Numbered from the stretch's first letter, positions 1 through 9,545 are shown. The stretch: 64,000 nucleotides of DNA from JBBDMC01 sp963775235 (GCA_963775235.1 CAVZHY010000002.1:806001-870000); one strand, 5' to 3'. The notes: a model not told the origin generated them from the letters alone. Translations and numbers: made by a program.

Positions 1-1652
1 AGGCGATGGCCCACGCGGCGATTGCCTTTGCCAAGGCCTCGCGGCGGCGGCGGATGATGGTGTGTACGTCGTCTGTCGGTCCCGGCGCCACGAACATGGT
101 CACCGCGGCGGCGGTTGCCCACGTCAACAGGCTTCCGGTGCTCTTCGTCCCCGGCGATGTCTTTGCGACCCGCATTCCCGACCCGGTCCTTCAGCAGGTG
201 GAAGATTTCGGCGACGGCACCGCCTCGGCCAATGATTGCTTCCGCCCGGTGTCGCGCTACTTCGATCGCATCACGCGTCCGGAACAACTGATGGCCGCCG
301 CCCAGCGGGCCATGGGCGTACTTACCGATCCGGCCGAATGCGGACCGGTAACGCTGGCGTTCTGCCAGGATGTGCAAGCCCAGGCCTATGACTACCCGGT
401 CAGTCTGTTCAGTGAGCGCACGTGGCATCAGCGGCGGTTACGACCCGACACTGACGAACTCGCCGCGGCCGCCGCGGCTCTGCGCGCCGCGACGAAACCG
501 CTCGCCATTGCCGGTGGGGGGGTGCTTTATTCCGATGCCGACGCCGCGTTACTGAAATTTGCCGAGACCCACGGCGTGCCCGTGGCCGAAACGCAGGCCG
601 GCAAGTCGTCGATTCCCGCAAGCCAGCCGCTTGCGGTCGGTTCGGTGGGCGTCACCGGCACTTCCGCCGCCAATGCCCTTGCCGAGGAGGCGGACGTCAT
701 TCTCGCCGTCGGCACCCGCCTGCAGGACTTCACCACCGGCTCGTGGGCACTGTTCAAGAACCCCAAGCGGCGGCTCATCGGGCTTAATGTTCAGCCCTTC
801 GACGCCTTGAAGCATCGGTCTCTGCCTTTGATTGCCGACGCGCGTGTCGGCCTCGCCGAACTCTCGGCGAAGCTCGCCGGTTGGAAGGCCGGCGCACAGT
901 GGCAACAGACGATCGCTTCTGGCCGATCCCGCTGGATCGAAGATGCCGGCCGGGCGACCGGTCGCACCAACACCGTGCCGCCGTCGGATGCCCAGGTCAT
1001 CGGCGCAGTGCAGCGGCGTTCCTCTCGCGACACGGTCGTCGTATGTGCCGCCGGCGGCCTGCCCGGCGAACTCCACAAGCTGTGGCAGGCCGAACGCCCC
1101 GGCGGCTATCACCTCGAATACGGCTATTCGTGCATGGGCTACGAGATCGCCGGCGGCATCGGCGTCAAGCTTGCGCTGCCCGATCGCGACGTAGTCGTCA
1201 TGGTCGGCGACGGTTCCTATCTCATGCTGAATTCCGAGATCGCCACATCGGTCCTGCTTGGCCAGAAACTGACGATCGTCGTCCTCGACAATCACGGTTT
1301 TGCCTGCATCACGCGCCTGCAACAGGCGACCGGCGGCGAACGCTTCAACAACCTTTTCGAGGACACGCGCCACGCAGTCCTGCCGACCATCGATTTTCGC
1401 GCGCACGCCGAGTCCCTCGGCGCCATTGCCGAGCGGGTGACGACGGTCGACGAGCTCGAAGCCGCACTCGACCGCGCCAGGGGTAGTGAGCGCACGACCG
1501 TGATCGTCATCGAGACCGATCCGTTCGTGACGACGAAGGCCGGCGGCCACTGGTGGGATGTCGCGATACCCGAGGTTTCGACGCGGCCACAGGTGAAAGC
1601 CGCCCGTGCAGCATACGAGGACGCGCTGGCCGACCAGCGTCTCGGCGATTAG
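1..1652 (+). CDS. iolD: 3D-(3,5/4)-trihydroxycyclohexane-1,2-dione hydrolase, 5' partial
   Basis: ThDP-dependent ring-opening hydrolase of myo-inositol catabolism, acting on the trione product of IolE in the cytoplasm. The visible ~549 residues cover most of a family of about 620; the N-terminus lies outside the window, so the ATG at 6 is internal. The early block CTSSVGPGATNMVTAAA is typical of the ThDP pyrimidine-binding domain, the middle carries a domain like the acetolactate-synthase central domain, and the C-terminal part has the GDGSYLM...DNHG thiamin-diphosphate/Mg signature. The stop at 1650-1652 overlaps the AGGAGG ribosome site of iolE, which shows tight operon coupling. The closest alternative is another acetolactate-synthase-like enzyme, but the iolE and iolB neighbours make IolD nearly certain. 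Confidence 0.94.
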   Translation, partial: AMAHAAIAFAKASRRRRMMVCTSSVGPGATNMVTAAAVAHVNRLPVLFVPGDVFATRIPDPVLQQVEDFGDGTASANDCFRPVSRYFDRITRPEQLMAAAQRAMGVLTDPAECGPVTLAFCQDVQAQAYDYPVSLFSERTWHQRRLRPDTDELAAAAAALRAATKPLAIAGGGVLYSDADAALLKFAETHGVPVAETQAGKSSIPASQPLAVGSVGVTGTSAANALAEEADVILAVGTRLQDFTTGSWALFKNPKRRLIGLNVQPFDALKHRSLPLIADARVGLAELSAKLAGWKAGAQWQQTIASGRSRWIEDAGRATGRTNTVPPSDAQVIGAVQRRSSRDTVVVCAAGGLPGELHKLWQAERPGGYHLEYGYSCMGYEIAGGIGVKLALPDRDVVVMVGDGSYLMLNSEIATSVLLGQKLTIVVLDNHGFACITRLQQATGGERFNNLFEDTRHAVLPTIDFRAHAESLGAIAERVTTVDELEAALDRARGSERTTVIVIETDPFVTTKAGGHWWDVAIPEVSTRPQVKAARAAYEDALADQRLGD

Positions 1653-1661
1653 GAGGACTGC

Positions 1662-2543
1662 TTGTCAATTCGCTTTGGCACCAACCCGATCGGCTGGTCG
1701 AATGACGACATGCCGGAGCTTGGGGGCGATACCCCGCTCGAGCAGTGCCTGTCGGAAGCGCGCCAGGCCGGCTTCGAGGGAATGGAGTTGGGCAACAAGT
1801 TCCCGCGCGAACCAGCCGCCCTTCGCAAGGTCCTCTCGGCCCACGGGCTCGCCCTTGTTTCCGGCTGGTACTCCGCCTCACTGCTGAGGCGGACGCCCCG
1901 GCAGGAGATGGAACACCTGCGTCCCCATCTCGACCTCCTCAAGGCGTTGGGCGCGGATGTTCTGGTGTTCGCCGAGACCACCGATACCCACCACGACCAG
2001 CCGCAATCGAAGCGTCCGGTGCTCAAGGCGAACCAGTGGGCCGATCTTGGCAAGCGCTGGACCGAGGTCGCCGACATGACGCTGGCCGAGGGCGTGCGGC
2101 TGTGCTTCCACCATCACATGGGCACCGTCGTCCAGTCGGAGGCCGACATCGAAGCCATGATGGCGGCAACCGGCCCGTCGTTTCATCTGCTGCTCGACAC
2201 CGGCCACGCCACCTGGGGTGGCGCTGATCCCGTCGCCTTGGCCCGGCGCCATCGCTCGCGCATCGGTCACTTCCATGCCAAGGATGTCCGCCGCGACGTC
2301 ATGCAGCGCTCCGTCCGCGAAGACTGGAGCTTCCTGAAATCGGTCGTCGAAGGGATATACACAGTGCCCGGCGACGGCTTCATCGATTTCGTTGCCGTGC
2401 TGAAGGAACTCGCCGGCTACTCCGGCTGGCTGGTGGTGGAGGCCGAACAGGATCCCGCGAAAGCCCCTCCGCTGACTTACGCCAGGATGGGTTACGCCAA
2501 TCTGCGCCGCTTCGCGGGAAACGCGGGCCTCATCGCCGCCTGA
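1662..2543 (+). CDS. iolE: myo-inosose-2 dehydratase
   Basis: Dehydrates 2-keto-myo-inositol to the trihydroxycyclohexanedione used by IolD. The 293-residue protein has the xylose-isomerase-like TIM-barrel features of IolE: FGTNPIGWSNDDMPELGG at the N-terminus, LVSGWYSASLL, and metal-ligand blocks FHHHMGT, LLLDTGHATWGG and GHFHAKDVR. The start is TTG at 1662, chosen because an ideal AGGAGG lies 5 nt upstream at 1651-1656 and no ATG precedes the conserved N-terminus. The gene begins 9 nt after the iolD stop and belongs to the same operon. Confidence 0.95.
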   Translation: MSIRFGTNPIGWSNDDMPELGGDTPLEQCLSEARQAGFEGMELGNKFPREPAALRKVLSAHGLALVSGWYSASLLRRTPRQEMEHLRPHLDLLKALGADVLVFAETTDTHHDQPQSKRPVLKANQWADLGKRWTEVADMTLAEGVRLCFHHHMGTVVQSEADIEAMMAATGPSFHLLLDTGHATWGGADPVALARRHRSRIGHFHAKDVRRDVMQRSVREDWSFLKSVVEGIYTVPGDGFIDFVAVLKELAGYSGWLVVEAEQDPAKAPPLTYARMGYANLRRFAGNAGLIAA

Positions 2544-2558
2544 CAGGAAGAATGTCGT

Positions 2559-3374
2559 ATGACCGTGTCAAAGCTCCTCGTCAGGCCGTCTGAACCCGGT
2601 GCAGATGGCCGCCTCATCCACGTGACGCCGCAAAGCGCCGGCTGGACGTACGTGGGATTCGACGTCTACCGGCTGGCAGCCGGGGCCGCGGCGTCCGCGA
2701 AAACCGAGGGCCGCGAGGCCTGCATCGTGTTTCTGTCCGGCGGGGCAAGGGTCGCGGCGGGCAACACGAACCTTGGCACGGTCGGTGAGCGCGCTTCACC
2801 TTTCGAAGGCAGGCCATGGTCGGTCTACGTGCCGTCGGGTTCCGACTGGAAAGTGGTGGCGGAGACGGACGTTGAGTTCGCCGTCTGCTCGGCCCCGGCC
2901 AGCGGGACGAAACAGGCGAAAGTGATTCCGCCGGATGCCCTGTCGGTCGAAGTGCGCGGCAAGGGCACCAATCTTCGCTACGTCGTCAACATCCTGCCGG
3001 AGTTCGACCCGACCGCTGAGAGCCTGCTGGTGGTCGAGGTCATCACGCCCGGCGGTCATTGGTCGAGCTACCCACCCCACAAGCATGACCGCGATGCGTT
3101 GCCTGAGGAATCGGCGCTGGAAGAGACCTACTACCACCGCCTGAGGCCGACGCAGGGCTTCGCCTTCCAGCGTATCTACACCGACGACCGTTCGCTCGAT
3201 GAGACGATCACCGTGACCGACGGCGACGTCACGCTCGTCCCGCGCGGCTACCATCCCTGTGCCGCGCCGCATGGCTATGACCTCTACTATCTCAACACTA
3301 TGGCGGGCCCGCGCCGCATCTGGCGTTTCCACAACGACCCCGCCCATGAATGGATACTCAAGCCGACCGCCTGA
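2559..3374 (+). CDS. iolB: 5-deoxy-glucuronate isomerase
   Basis: Isomerises 5-deoxy-glucuronate to 5-dehydro-2-deoxy-gluconate, the step after IolD. The 271-residue double-cupin protein shows the IolB blocks GGHWSSYPPHKHD (metal-binding His residues), EETYYHRLRPTQGFAFQRIYTDD, and the C-terminal PRGYHPCAAPHGYDLYYLN. The ATG at 2559 has AGGAAG about 10 nt upstream. It lies 15 nt behind iolE in the same operon. IolC and IolA, which complete the pathway, are not in the window; they could lie upstream of it. Confidence 0.95.
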   Translation: MTVSKLLVRPSEPGADGRLIHVTPQSAGWTYVGFDVYRLAAGAAASAKTEGREACIVFLSGGARVAAGNTNLGTVGERASPFEGRPWSVYVPSGSDWKVVAETDVEFAVCSAPASGTKQAKVIPPDALSVEVRGKGTNLRYVVNILPEFDPTAESLLVVEVITPGGHWSSYPPHKHDRDALPEESALEETYYHRLRPTQGFAFQRIYTDDRSLDETITVTDGDVTLVPRGYHPCAAPHGYDLYYLNTMAGPRRIWRFHNDPAHEWILKPTA

Positions 3375-3403
3375 AGCGCGTCGATTCTCAGGAGCCAGTT
3401 CCA

Positions 3404-4390
3404 ATGCTGACAATCGCGCTTCTCGGGGCCGGACGCATCGGCCACATCCACGGGCGCAACGCCGCGGCCAACCCTCGTGTGACATTCGTCGCCCTCGCGG
3501 ACGCCGATGCCAGCGCCGCTAAATCACTTGCCGACCTCACCGGTGCGCGGGTCTCCACCACCGACGCCATCATGGAAGACAAGACGATCGGCGCGGTGAT
3601 GATCTGCACGCCGACCGATACGCATGCCGGCCTGATCGAACGTGCCGTCAGCGCGGGCAAGGCCGTGTTCTGCGAGAAGCCGGTCAGCCTCGACGCCGGC
3701 CGGATCGAGAGGTGTCTCAAGGTGGTGCGCGAGGCCAAAGGCAAGTTGATGATCGGTTTCAACCGACGCTTCGACCCGAGTTTCGCCGACGTGAAGCGGC
3801 GCCTCGAAGCGGGCGAGGCCGGCAATGTCGAACTGATCACCATTCTTTCGCGCGATCCGGCGCCGCCGCCGGTCAGCTACATCGAGCGTTCCGGCGGCCT
3901 TTATCGCGACATGATGATCCATGATTTCGATATGGCACGCTTCCTTCTCGGCGAGGAGCCCGTGGTGATCCATGCCGTCGGCGCCAATCTCGTCGATCCC
4001 GCCATCGGCAAGGCCGGCGACGTGGACACCGCCGCCGTGCTGCTGAAGACCGCTTCCGGCAAGATCGCGCAGATATCCAACTCGCGCCGAGCCACCTATG
4101 GCTACGACCAGCGCATCGAGGTGCACGGGAGCCGTGGTCTGCTCGCCGCGGGCAACCGCCACGCCACAACCGTTATCCGCGCCGACGGTGAAGGGTATGC
4201 CACCGATCCGGCGCTGCCCTTCTTCCTGGAGCGCTACGCGGAGGCCTATCGCGCCGAGCTTGAAGCCTTCGTTTCGAGCGTCGTCGATGGCAAGCCGATC
4301 AGTCCCGACGGCGAGGACGGCCTGAAGGCACAGAAGCTCGCGGACGCCGCGACCCAAGCAGCCAGAACAGGCGAAGTGGTGCGCCTGTAA
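3404..4390 (+). CDS. iolG: inositol 2-dehydrogenase (Gfo/Idh/MocA family)
   Basis: NAD-dependent oxidation of myo-inositol (or an isomer) to inosose, the first catabolic step. The 328-residue protein has a Rossmann motif GAGRIG at residues 8-13, the catalytic EKPVS lysine at about 92, and the MIHDFDMARFLLG segment at about 171-183 carrying the family Asp/His pair. An upstream ATG at 3350 overlaps iolB; the start at 3404 is preferred because CAGGAG sits about 10 nt before it and the Rossmann strand begins at once. It is the fourth gene of the iol run. Substrate choice between myo-, scyllo- and chiro-inositol cannot be read from sequence. Confidence 0.88.
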   Translation: MLTIALLGAGRIGHIHGRNAAANPRVTFVALADADASAAKSLADLTGARVSTTDAIMEDKTIGAVMICTPTDTHAGLIERAVSAGKAVFCEKPVSLDAGRIERCLKVVREAKGKLMIGFNRRFDPSFADVKRRLEAGEAGNVELITILSRDPAPPPVSYIERSGGLYRDMMIHDFDMARFLLGEEPVVIHAVGANLVDPAIGKAGDVDTAAVLLKTASGKIAQISNSRRATYGYDQRIEVHGSRGLLAAGNRHATTVIRADGEGYATDPALPFFLERYAEAYRAELEAFVSSVVDGKPISPDGEDGLKAQKLADAATQAARTGEVVRL

Positions 4391-4395
4391 GCGGC

Positions 4396-5592
4396 ATGTC
4401 GCGGCGATCGAGAATCACCGATGAGATCGGTCACGGCGGCCCGGGAATTGCTGGCGGTGGGGAGGCCATCGGCGGGGCAATCGCGTTGAACGGCGAGTTA
4501 TGGGAGGCGATAGACACCCCGGGCGTCTTGGTCCAGATGGAGAGGCTGGCCCGTAACATCGAGGAGATGCAGGCGCTGGCAAATACGACGGGCGTAAAAC
4601 TTCGTCCGCATATCAAGACGCATCGGTCGATGGGCATCGTCGCGGAACAGATCCACGCCGGGGCATGTGGCGCGACCGCCGCCAAGCTCGATGAGGCCGA
4701 GATGCTGATAGACGGCGGCGTAGCAAGTGTCCTGCTCGCGAACGAAATCGTCACCCCGGCGAAGATTGGCCGGGCGATGCGCCTGTCGGCCAGAGCGGAG
4801 CTGCTGATCGGAGTGGACAGTCGTGAGGGCATCGAGCGACTGGCCGCCGCTGCCCGCGACGCCGGCACCGTGCTGCAGGTTTCCATCGAGATCGATAGCG
4901 GGCTTGAGCGTTGCGGCGTTCAGCCAGGCGACGCTGCCATCCTCGCGCGGCTGATCGATGCGGCTCCGGCACTGCGTCTGGCCGGGGTATTCACCCACGG
5001 CGGCCACGCCTACGCCGCGCGCGACGAAGCCGGCATCGTCAAAGCTGCCAACGAAGAATGCGACGCTGTCATCGTCGCAGCCGATGCTATACGCGCATGT
5101 GGAATCGCCGTCGACACCGTCAGTATCGGATCGACCCCGACCATCAAATATTTCACTGGGAGACCCGGCATTACCGAAATTCGACCGGGCAACTATGTCT
5201 TCATGGATGGCATACAGGTGGGTCTCGGCGTGGCAGCGCTCGACCAATGCGCCCTCACCGTTGCCGTCACCGTGATCAGCCGGCCGAGCCCCGAGAGCGC
5301 GGTTGTCGACGCCGGTTCGAAGACCTTTGGGCTCGATCGTGGCGCCCACGGGACCAGCAGCGTCGATCATTTCGGCGCGGTGATTGGCCCTGTCGGGCAC
5401 CTCGTCCGCCTGTCCGAAGAGCACGGCGTTCTTGCAATCCCCGCCGATTTGCCGCTGCGGCCCGGCGATCATCTGCGCATTCTCCCCAATCACGCCTGTG
5501 TTGTCGCTAATCTCGCCTCGGAGTTCTGGTTGCTCGACGGCGGGATGGTTCGGGATCGGTGGCCGATCGAATTTGCCAGGCGGAGTTGGTAG
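4396..5592 (+). CDS. D-threonine aldolase / D-serine dehydratase-like PLP enzyme
   Basis: Fold-type III (alanine-racemase-like) PLP enzyme. The PLP-lysine block KLRPHIKTHRSMG lies near residue 73, followed by a TIM-barrel with EIDSGLERCG and GSTPT phosphate-binding blocks. A C-terminal beta domain carries PNHACVVAN, whose His-x-Cys is the expected metal-ligand pair of D-threonine aldolases and eukaryotic-type D-serine dehydratases. The first ~30 residues are Gly-rich and unconserved, so the true start may be a TTG near 4486, which is preceded by GGGGAGG; the longest frame is given. It starts 5 nt after iolG, so co-transcription is likely. A role with hydroxy-D-amino acids is inferred; a link to inositol use is not evident. 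Confidence 0.8.
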   Translation: MSRRSRITDEIGHGGPGIAGGGEAIGGAIALNGELWEAIDTPGVLVQMERLARNIEEMQALANTTGVKLRPHIKTHRSMGIVAEQIHAGACGATAAKLDEAEMLIDGGVASVLLANEIVTPAKIGRAMRLSARAELLIGVDSREGIERLAAAARDAGTVLQVSIEIDSGLERCGVQPGDAAILARLIDAAPALRLAGVFTHGGHAYAARDEAGIVKAANEECDAVIVAADAIRACGIAVDTVSIGSTPTIKYFTGRPGITEIRPGNYVFMDGIQVGLGVAALDQCALTVAVTVISRPSPESAVVDAGSKTFGLDRGAHGTSSVDHFGAVIGPVGHLVRLSEEHGVLAIPADLPLRPGDHLRILPNHACVVANLASEFWLLDGGMVRDRWPIEFARRSW

Positions 5593-5697
5593 CCCGTCCG
5601 GCCCGTGCCATCTTCGCCCCGCTGACGTTGCCGCAACGATGTCCACTGAATAGGATGGCATACGGCGTCATCAGGAAAAAAACCGGAGACAGGATCG

Positions 5698-6993
5698 ATG
5701 GGAAGTCGCAACCATTGGGGCGTGCGCCGGCGCGACTTCCTGAGGGCTTCGGGCGCGCTGGCTGGTGCGGCGGCGGTTGGCGCCTTCCCCCGGCGCACTC
5801 GGGCGGCAGCGAAGACCGAGATCGTTTTTGCCAGCGCACCCTTCGTCACAGCCAAGTCGATCGCCGACCTGATGGAGTTGTACAACGGCGCGCAAGACGC
5901 GGTCCATGTGACTTTTCAGGAAATGCCGTCGGCGGCTGACGGCGTCGCTTTGCAAAAGCACCTCGTTGGCCTGCTGACGAACAAGAGCGGCACGCCGGAC
6001 GTCTTTACCCTGGATCTTGTCCGGGTGGCGGAGGTCGCCGCCGCCGGCCTGTCGCTGCCGCTCTCCGACCATTTCAGCGCCTCCGACATGCGTGGGTTCT
6101 TCCCTGGCATCGTCGAGGGGTGCACCGTCGGCGGAGAATTGATGGCAATGCCGTGGTTCGCCGATTCCGGCATGTTGTTCAGCCGCACCGACGTGCTGGA
6201 AAAAATCGGTGCCGAAGTGCCGCAAACGTGGGGCGAGCTGGTCTCGATCGCGACCAAGGGGATGACCAGCCTGCGGCCGTACGGCTTCCTCTGGCAGGGG
6301 AAACGGTCCGAGGCCCTGGTCTGCAACCTCGTATCGGTCATCGGATCCAATGGCGGCCGAATTCTCGACGCGGACGGGCGTACGGTCAGGATCGCCGATC
6401 CGGAGGCGGTCGAGGCCGTCCAGTTCCTCTACGATACGATCAACCGTTCACACATCTCGACGCGTCGGGTCCTTTCCTGGGACGAGGAGCCCTGCCGGAA
6501 ACCCTTCAACGACGGCCAGGCCATCTTTCTCAGAAACTGGAGCTACACCTGGGGCCTCGCCCAGCAAAAGGGCTCCGCCGTTGCCGGCAAGATCAGCGTC
6601 AGCCCGCTGCCCCATTTTCCCGGCAAATCCAGCGCCGCATGCCTCGGCGGCTTCCAGTATGGGATCAGCGCCGCCAGCAAGAACCCCGCCGCTTCGGTGG
6701 ACTTTCTGCGCTGGTTGTCGACTCCTGGAACCCAGCTGAGGTTCGCCACCGTCGATGGTCTTGCGCCGACACGGCAGGATGTATTCAATGATCCCTCGCT
6801 TGCCAAAACACAGCCGTTCCTCGCCCGCCTGAAGGACGTCTTCGTCGGCGCAGTGGCGCGTCCGGTAACGCCGAAATATCCCGCGGTGACCAAGGTCATC
6901 CAGGCCGAGGTTGCGGGCGCCCTGGCGCAGGGCAACGTTGCGGCCGCGCTCGCGACCGCAAAGCGAAAAATCGAGGCAGTCCTGGCAGGCTGA
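5698..6993 (+). CDS. ABC transporter family 1 (sugar-type) substrate-binding protein, Tat-exported
   Basis: Periplasmic binding protein of 431 residues. The N-terminus holds a twin-arginine motif VRRRDFLRASG followed by a short hydrophobic Ala-rich segment and likely cleavage near residues 38-40, so it should be exported folded. The body looks like the family 1 solute-binding fold (AMPWFADSGMLFSRTDVL; NDGQAIFLRNWSYTWG; SKNPAASVDFLRWLSTPGTQ). It lies about 105 nt downstream of the aldolase-like gene on the same strand, at the end of the iol run. No permease or ATPase gene follows: the next gene converges from the other strand 14 nt away. It is therefore an orphan binding protein here. Substrate unknown; a polyol or sugar is plausible. 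Confidence 0.85.
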   Translation: MGSRNHWGVRRRDFLRASGALAGAAAVGAFPRRTRAAAKTEIVFASAPFVTAKSIADLMELYNGAQDAVHVTFQEMPSAADGVALQKHLVGLLTNKSGTPDVFTLDLVRVAEVAAAGLSLPLSDHFSASDMRGFFPGIVEGCTVGGELMAMPWFADSGMLFSRTDVLEKIGAEVPQTWGELVSIATKGMTSLRPYGFLWQGKRSEALVCNLVSVIGSNGGRILDADGRTVRIADPEAVEAVQFLYDTINRSHISTRRVLSWDEEPCRKPFNDGQAIFLRNWSYTWGLAQQKGSAVAGKISVSPLPHFPGKSSAACLGGFQYGISAASKNPAASVDFLRWLSTPGTQLRFATVDGLAPTRQDVFNDPSLAKTQPFLARLKDVFVGAVARPVTPKYPAVTKVIQAEVAGALAQGNVAAALATAKRKIEAVLAG

Positions 6994-7007
6994 CGAAGCG
7001 GCTTGCC

Positions 7008-9545
7008 TCAGGCAGACGCCCGGTCGCCTGCCTCGGCCGCCGGGGCTGGGACAGGCAGCCGAAGTGGCAGCGGATGCTGCGACTTGCGAGGCTGCAGCAC
7101 GGCGACGTTGGCGGGCGCCCCGGAGGCCTCGGTCTGATACCGGTATATCTTCTGGAGGCGAGGCGTGGAGGCATGGAACGGTTCGCTTGCCACCAGATGG
7201 CCGAGGATCAGATGGTGCGTCTCCCAGCCCTTCCGGTCGATCACGACGACGCGCGCGACGCTGCTTTCCGGTTCCGTCGCGGCAAGGATGACAAGTTCGC
7301 CAGTACGACCGAGTAGAGCCACGTCGGGGTTGCCGCGTTCGTCGCCGACCAAGAGCGCCGCCCGCCACGGTGAGCGGCGCCGTCCGCGGCCGAAAAGCCC
7401 GGCGAGAGCCCCGAGCGGCGAGATGAATTCGGCGTCGTTATTATGACATTCGCGGTGCCAGCTTGTGGCGTAAAGCCCGTCTTCCAGGAACTTCCGGCCG
7501 GTTTGGGAGGGGTATTCCACGTGAAAAGTCGCCCTACGGGTCTTGGGTCGCGAGATCCAGCCGTCCGGTGGCCGAAGGATGATTTGCGCAGCGCCTGTCG
7601 GCAGGTAGACGGTCGTCGCCAATCCCGCGGCAAGATCCTCTTCTCGGAGAGCGCCAAGGGCGCCGACGACCACCGCGGTCGTTGCCGACAGCCGCTCGGC
7701 AACCGCGTAACGCGGACCTTCCGCGGTCTCGATGCGAGCCGGCACGAGGGTCCTGAAGAGGTAGTCGGAGCCTGTGCGGCGCGCATTGCGGGTGACTTTG
7801 ACCAATACAAAAACGACCCGAAGCGCGTTTAACACGGCCCAGAAACCGGCGATCAAGACAAGGTCGATCGTGTAGCCCTTGTTGAGAGGCTGCCACCAGT
7901 CGATCGGCGGCGGCTGTTTTGGCGGCGGCGGAGCCACGGCCGCCGGCGGTGTCGCCCCGGCAACTGCGGCAGGCGGCGTCGGCGTCGCCTCCTCGCCGCC
8001 CGACGCTGCCGGCGGAGCCGGATGACCGGGCGAAAGCAACGCGACTACCGGCCGCGTTGCCGTGGTGACCAGCCCCGACACCTCGGCGACCCGCTCCTCG
8101 ATCGACTGTCGGTCGGGCAGCCGGTAGATGATAGCCGCGACGAGCGGCCCCGGCGTGTAGTGTCCGTCGAGGCGGTAGAAGCCGACGGTCACGGCGACCA
8201 GACTGACGGCCAGCACGACCATTTGCGGGGCGAGCATCTTCAACTGGAGCCGTCCCCGCACGTCCTTCCGCGACGTCCGCCAGACCATGCGGTTGCGGAC
8301 AAGGGCCACAGCAGCCAGTAGATGCACTGGAAAGCGCATCATGCTGTAGATCTCCGCCGTCCAGTATCGCGAGTACCCGCAGCCGACCTCCTGCATGAGC
8401 AGGTAACTCCACAGCGGGTAGACGAGCACGATCAGGACGTTGAGGATGGTGATCTGGAACGGCGCCACGCCGAAAATGAGGGCGATCGCGGGCACCAGGA
8501 AAACCATCAGCTGCTGCCAGCCTTCCAGATAGATCAGTCCGAGGAAAAGGTAGGAGAGGCGCTGGCGCCAGGTGAGTCCTTTGCACCACAGGATGCGTTC
8601 GTGCCGCAGGGCATGGATGTTGCCGTGACCATAACGCAGGCGTGTGCGGTAGTAGTCGGCAAGATCGGCGGCCGCAACGCCATAGGCAATCGGCTCGTTG
8701 AGATAGGCAACCGTATACATCGCCTTGTGCAGTTTCAGCGATGTGTGAATGTCTTCTGTGACCGTCTCGGTCGGAATGCCGCCGATCGCCTCCAAGGCCG
8801 AGCGCCGGTATACGACACCGGTGCCCGCGCACGACGCCGCGCCGTAGTGATCGCGGCCCGGCTGACTGAGATTGTAGAAAAACGACTGATCATGCCAGAG
8901 CCCGCCGCCGCGGCGCGGGTTCATATACTGAAGGGCGTCCGTGTTGTAGTAGTCCTGCGGCGTCTGCACCATGCCGATCTTTTCGTCGGCGAAAAATCCG
9001 AGGGTGGCGTCAAGCGCGTTGACGAGCGGAATGTGGTCGGCATCGAAGACGGCCACAAAGTCGGCGCTCGAACGCGATAGGGCGTGGTTGAGGTTGCCGG
9101 CCTTGGCGCCTTCGTTGCCGGCCCGTGTCAGGTAGCGGCAGCCGAGTTCGGCCGCCAGCGCGCGCATCGCGGGGCGATTGCCGTCGTCCAGCAGCCAGGT
9201 CTCGTGCGGATAGCGAATGGCCCTCGCCGCCTCGAGAGTGCGCCGCACCATGTCGGGCGGTTCCTGGTACGTTGGAATGAACACGTCGACATCCAGCCCC
9301 GCCTGTACCGGTGGCGAGCGGCGATGGCGGTACTGCCAGGAAACGAAGATAGTCAGTGCGCCGAGCAAAACTGCAATAACGTCGGATACAAAATACATCC
9401 ACGACAAGAAAAGCGCCTGATCATTTATGATCGTCAAGCGCCAGGCCAAGTATAGAGCGGCCGTGGAAAGATAAATGATCGCGGCGATGCGCCGGAGCCC
9501 CAGCCGCCGCCTGAAACGATCACACATGCGGGCGCTATGAGACAT
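7008..9545 (-). CDS. BcsA-like cellulose synthase family 2 glycosyltransferase with unusual QxxRW motif
   Basis: Processive membrane glycosyltransferase of 845 residues. Two N-terminal TM helices precede a GT2 domain with DVFIPTYQEP, LLDDGN, FDADHIP (DxD) and VTEDIHTSLKLH (TED catalytic base). The position of the polymer-gate motif QRxRW reads TRLRYGHGN, so Gln and Trp are replaced. Several TM helices follow, then a Pro/Ala-rich insert of about 50 residues, another TM, and a C-terminal domain beginning RNARRTGSDYLFRTLVPARI. That domain resembles PilZ in position but lacks a clear DxSxxG, so c-di-GMP binding is doubtful. No bcsB, bcsZ or bcsC is in the window. It runs convergently to the binding protein and divergently to the autotransporter. 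Cellulose as product is not assured. Confidence 0.85.
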   Translation of the reverse strand: MSHSARMCDRFRRRLGLRRIAAIIYLSTAALYLAWRLTIINDQALFLSWMYFVSDVIAVLLGALTIFVSWQYRHRRSPPVQAGLDVDVFIPTYQEPPDMVRRTLEAARAIRYPHETWLLDDGNRPAMRALAAELGCRYLTRAGNEGAKAGNLNHALSRSSADFVAVFDADHIPLVNALDATLGFFADEKIGMVQTPQDYYNTDALQYMNPRRGGGLWHDQSFFYNLSQPGRDHYGAASCAGTGVVYRRSALEAIGGIPTETVTEDIHTSLKLHKAMYTVAYLNEPIAYGVAAADLADYYRTRLRYGHGNIHALRHERILWCKGLTWRQRLSYLFLGLIYLEGWQQLMVFLVPAIALIFGVAPFQITILNVLIVLVYPLWSYLLMQEVGCGYSRYWTAEIYSMMRFPVHLLAAVALVRNRMVWRTSRKDVRGRLQLKMLAPQMVVLAVSLVAVTVGFYRLDGHYTPGPLVAAIIYRLPDRQSIEERVAEVSGLVTTATRPVVALLSPGHPAPPAASGGEEATPTPPAAVAGATPPAAVAPPPPKQPPPIDWWQPLNKGYTIDLVLIAGFWAVLNALRVVFVLVKVTRNARRTGSDYLFRTLVPARIETAEGPRYAVAERLSATTAVVVGALGALREEDLAAGLATTVYLPTGAAQIILRPPDGWISRPKTRRATFHVEYPSQTGRKFLEDGLYATSWHRECHNNDAEFISPLGALAGLFGRGRRRSPWRAALLVGDERGNPDVALLGRTGELVILAATEPESSVARVVVIDRKGWETHHLILGHLVASEPFHASTPRLQKIYRYQTEASGAPANVAVLQPRKSQHPLPLRLPVPAPAAEAGDRASA

